Origin: an uncultured Gammaproteobacteria bacterium
GTDB taxonomy: Bacteria; Pseudomonadota; Gammaproteobacteria; JAADHQ01
Length of the DNA stretch: 64,000 nt
Direction of reading: 5' to 3'
Assembly: GCA_947258655.1 (NCBI GenBank)
Contig: CAMYJD010000022.1
Coordinates: 1 to 64,000 of the forward strand
Both the position numbers and the translations under genes were made by a program. Below the pieces are notes generated by a model. It was not told where the DNA came from, made no database searches, and was given only the letters and a program-made list of their open reading frames with translations. This document shows, piece after piece, positions 61,298 through 64,000 of the stretch (position 1 is its first letter; each line of letters begins with the position of its first letter).

Positions 61298-62581
61298 TTG
61301 ATAATTGAGGGTATTGAAATGGTTTTTCAGGATTTTGCCAGCGCACAATCTTATTTCCTTTGGGCCACGTTTATTGTCGCTCTGGTAATGGGTGCTGTGG
61401 TCAATAAAACAAATTTTTGCACAATGGGTGCGGTATCCGATTCGGTCAACATGGGTGACAATGGACGTATGCGCGCCTGGTTCCTGGCTATCGCGGTTGC
61501 CATGCTCGGAGTTGTGATCCTGGAAGCTATGAACCTTGTCAATACCGATAGTGCATTCCCTCCCTATCGTGGCGATCAGTTGATCTGGGCAGAGAACCTG
61601 CTTGGTGGAATCGTATTCGGTATCGGTATGACCCTGGCCAGTGGTTGCGGTAACAAGACCCTGATTCGTATCGGTGGCGGTAATATCAAGTCGATCATGG
61701 TACTGCTGGTTATCGGTGTGATCGCCTATTATATGATTAATCCGTTCCCGGGTAGTGACCAGACCCTGATGTCACTGCTGTTCTTTGACTGGATTCGTCC
61801 GCTGGCGGTATCTTTGAAAACCCCTCAGGATCTTGGCGCTATCATCGATGCAGAGCATGTTGAACGTATGCGAATGGTCATCGGCGGATTTATAGCCGTA
61901 GTGATACTGTTCATCGTCTTTATCTCCAAGGAATTCCGTAGCAGTTTTGACAATATCCTCGGCGGCCTTGTCGTCGGCCTGGCTGTCCTGGCTGGCTGGT
62001 ATATCAGTGGCGCCATGGTAAAAATCGAAGCAGAAGGCGAGTTGTTACGCCTGATTGATTATGCGCAAAACTGGGATATGCTGGCTGACAGCGATGAGGG
62101 CAAGCCTGCCGAAATGCGTTCACTGAACTCGCAGTCATTTACCTTTATAAATCCGATGGGCCAGACCTATGGCTATGTGACTGGAGGTTTTGCAGCGAAA
62201 TACCTGACCTTTGGCCTGATGGCGCTGTTTGGCGTTATTGCCGGTTCCTTCCTGTGGTCTGTCGTGACACGCAGCTTCCGTATTGAATGGTTCGCTTCTT
62301 TCAAGGATTTTTTCAATCACCTGATCGGCGCGGTGCTAATGGGTTTTGGTGGCGTACTCGCCGTTGGTTGCACTATCGGTCAGGGAATTACCGGCGTCTC
62401 CACACTTGCGCTGGGTTCAATGATTGCACTGGCCGGTATCATCTTCGGTAGCGCGATAACGATGAAAATACAGCTTTACAAGATGATGTATGAAGATGCC
62501 AGTTTCATGTCTGCCTTTATTACCGGCCTTGTCGATATGCGATTACTGCCGAAGGGTATGCGTAAACTGGAAGGAATCTGA
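61298..62581 (+). CDS. YeeE/YedE-family sulfur transport membrane protein
   Basis: NKTNFCTMGAVSD; LASGCGNKTLIRIGGGNIKS; LAVGCTIGQGITGVSTLALGS. Confidence 0.9.
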   Translation: MIIEGIEMVFQDFASAQSYFLWATFIVALVMGAVVNKTNFCTMGAVSDSVNMGDNGRMRAWFLAIAVAMLGVVILEAMNLVNTDSAFPPYRGDQLIWAENLLGGIVFGIGMTLASGCGNKTLIRIGGGNIKSIMVLLVIGVIAYYMINPFPGSDQTLMSLLFFDWIRPLAVSLKTPQDLGAIIDAEHVERMRMVIGGFIAVVILFIVFISKEFRSSFDNILGGLVVGLAVLAGWYISGAMVKIEAEGELLRLIDYAQNWDMLADSDEGKPAEMRSLNSQSFTFINPMGQTYGYVTGGFAAKYLTFGLMALFGVIAGSFLWSVVTRSFRIEWFASFKDFFNHLIGAVLMGFGGVLAVGCTIGQGITGVSTLALGSMIALAGIIFGSAITMKIQLYKMMYEDASFMSAFITGLVDMRLLPKGMRKLEGI

Positions 62582-62645
62582 AAAAATACCACCGGGGGTC
62601 TTGCGATTCCCGGTGGTTCCAGTATCATGCGCTTTCTAATATTTC

Positions 62646-62721
62646 GGGCCGTTAGCTCAGTTGGTAGAGCAGTGGACTTTTAATCCATTGGTCGTGCGTT
62701 CGAGTCGCACACGGCCCACCA
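62646..62721 (+). tRNA. tRNA-Lys (TTT)
   Basis: GGGCCGTTAGCTCAGTTGGTAGAGC...CTTTTAA...GTTCGAGTCGCACACGGCCCACCA; CCA encoded. Confidence 0.96.
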
Positions 62722-62983
62722 TTTTTACATATCAGGGGAGCAGTCAGCATGCTGATTGCTCATCCCGATTCCTCTATTGAACGCCATATCCACGTGCCGT
62801 TTATATATTTCTCAGGCGTAGAGCAATAACCTGGATAAACAGGTCATACCCCATTGTGAATGATGTGTGCCTGCAGGATAAGCGGATCCGCGTATATTCT
62901 GCGCGATAAGTCGGGAATACGCCTGTGTGTTGCCCTCAAGGTTTGCGCGACAGGGTATCTGTCCTATCCTGACGCCAATCAGG

Positions 62984-63015
62984 TAAAAAAAAGCCCCGCA
63001 TCGCGGGGCTTTTTC
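62984..63015. terminator. Bidirectional terminator downstream of soxB
   Basis: AAAAAAA AGCCCCGC-ATC-GCGGGGCT TTTT. Confidence 0.9.
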
Positions 63016-63032
63016 TGCATCCAGGTGTGGAA

Positions 63033-64000
63033 TTACATTTCAAGGCCGGGATTCGTTCCGAGTCCCTTGATCTTGGGTTCATTGAACTCGGAGATCTTGA
63101 CGACAGTCTTCTGGTTACGCAGGTATTCGGAAACAACATCCCAGATAGGGCGTCCTTCCAGTGGTTGGGCGACACTGGCCCAGCCGGCGACCATGTATTT
63201 CTTGCCGGGGGTGACCTTTTCGTCGTTCAGCTCCATATCGGTAATGCGTTTGCCAATGGTCTCGGTCGGATCGATCGCAAACTTCAGGCCACCGACACGA
63301 ACCATATCACCACCTTGCTGGTAATACGGGTCAGTGTTGAAGATATTATCGGCAACATCTTCCAGTACCGTCTTGATGAATTCACCGGTCATCTCGTTAC
63401 GTGTGACAACCGGGTAGGTCAGGCCAGTCTGGGTCATGACGTGGTCGAAGGTGATGTCCTGTCCCGGCAGGACGCTGACACCCCAACGGAACCCAGGTGA
63501 GAATGCAATCTCGGCATCCTGGACTTCCATCAATGCATCACAGATCAACTGGTCAAAGGTGCCGTTGAAGTTACCGCGTCGATAGAGTAGGTCACCGGCA
63601 ACGGCAAGCTTCTCTTCGAGTTTGTTTTTCATGTTGAAGGTCTTGCCTTCGAAGGTGACATCCTGATCGCGCATCTTGTTGATATAGGTGGTCATCGTTG
63701 TGTCGGGTTCGATCAGGTTCGAGAATACCGGCAGCATCTTGAAGCGGAAATCACGGACCTTGCCGTTTTTAACATCAAAATCCAGTACCGATAGGAACTT
63801 GCCATTGGATCCGGAGTTGATGACCAGGGTTTTGCCAGCGGCGTTGCTGACTTCAACAGGGGCAGGAACCGCATCATGCGTGTGACCACCCATGATTGCA
63901 TCAATGCCCGTTACGCGGCTGGCCATCTTCAGATCGACGTCCATGCCATTATGTGACAGTACGACAACGACCTGCGCGCCTTCGCCGCGGGCCTTGTCGA
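63033..64000 (-). CDS. soxB: Thiosulfohydrolase SoxB (C-terminal part; 5' end beyond window)
   Basis: GIDAIMGGHTHDAVPAPVEV; SPGFRWGVSVLPGQDITFDHVMTQTGLTYPVVTRNEMTGE; YYQQGGDMVRVGGLKF; frame stays open to the window edge (DKARGEGAQVVVVLSHNGMDVD). Confidence 0.93.
   Translation of the reverse strand, partial: DKARGEGAQVVVVLSHNGMDVDLKMASRVTGIDAIMGGHTHDAVPAPVEVSNAAGKTLVINSGSNGKFLSVLDFDVKNGKVRDFRFKMLPVFSNLIEPDTTMTTYINKMRDQDVTFEGKTFNMKNKLEEKLAVAGDLLYRRGNFNGTFDQLICDALMEVQDAEIAFSPGFRWGVSVLPGQDITFDHVMTQTGLTYPVVTRNEMTGEFIKTVLEDVADNIFNTDPYYQQGGDMVRVGGLKFAIDPTETIGKRITDMELNDEKVTPGKKYMVAGWASVAQPLEGRPIWDVVSEYLRNQKTVVKISEFNEPKIKGLGTNPGLEM

Noticed and set aside
62860-63324. 154-aa plus-strand ORF spanning the terminator
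   Set aside because: Overlaps a hairpin terminator and runs antisense into soxB; no domain support.
63033-63944. Complete soxB starting at 63944
   Set aside because: The frame stays open and SoxB-like up to the window edge, so the ORF-track start is internal and the gene is partial.

Overview
The window looks like a chromosomal segment of a sulfur-oxidising gammaproteobacterium. Supporting content: the 3' part of soxB, a YeeE/YedE sulfur transporter, a DsrC/TusE-type protein, the rpsT-murJ-ribF-ileS-lspA-fkpB-ispH housekeeping block, glcDEF, nadC and queE/queC. About 55 CDSs, 2 tRNAs and several hairpin terminators can be supported. No prophage, IS element or CRISPR array was found. The strongest candidate for an undescribed system is a seven-gene, single-strand cluster at about 37.7-45.7 kb. 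It encodes two substrate-binding/OmpA fusion proteins, a membrane-anchored VWA protein, an XpaC-like coiled-coil membrane protein, a TelA-family protein, and an ABC permease plus ATPase. Other notable observations: (i) a lipoprotein with a C-terminal pilin-like domain; (ii) several dispersed intergenic repeat families, one with a central palindrome and CTTGTATCTT arms that supplies the ProB C-terminus; (iii) a shared TTCAG-N6-TTCAG direct repeat upstream of two envelope genes near a PhoPQ-like two-component system; (iv) palindromes next to a Fur-family gene and a usp gene; (v) three tandem modules inserted in PilY1; (vi) an FKBP pseudogene. All calls come from reading the sequence and the supplied ORF track; no searches were run.
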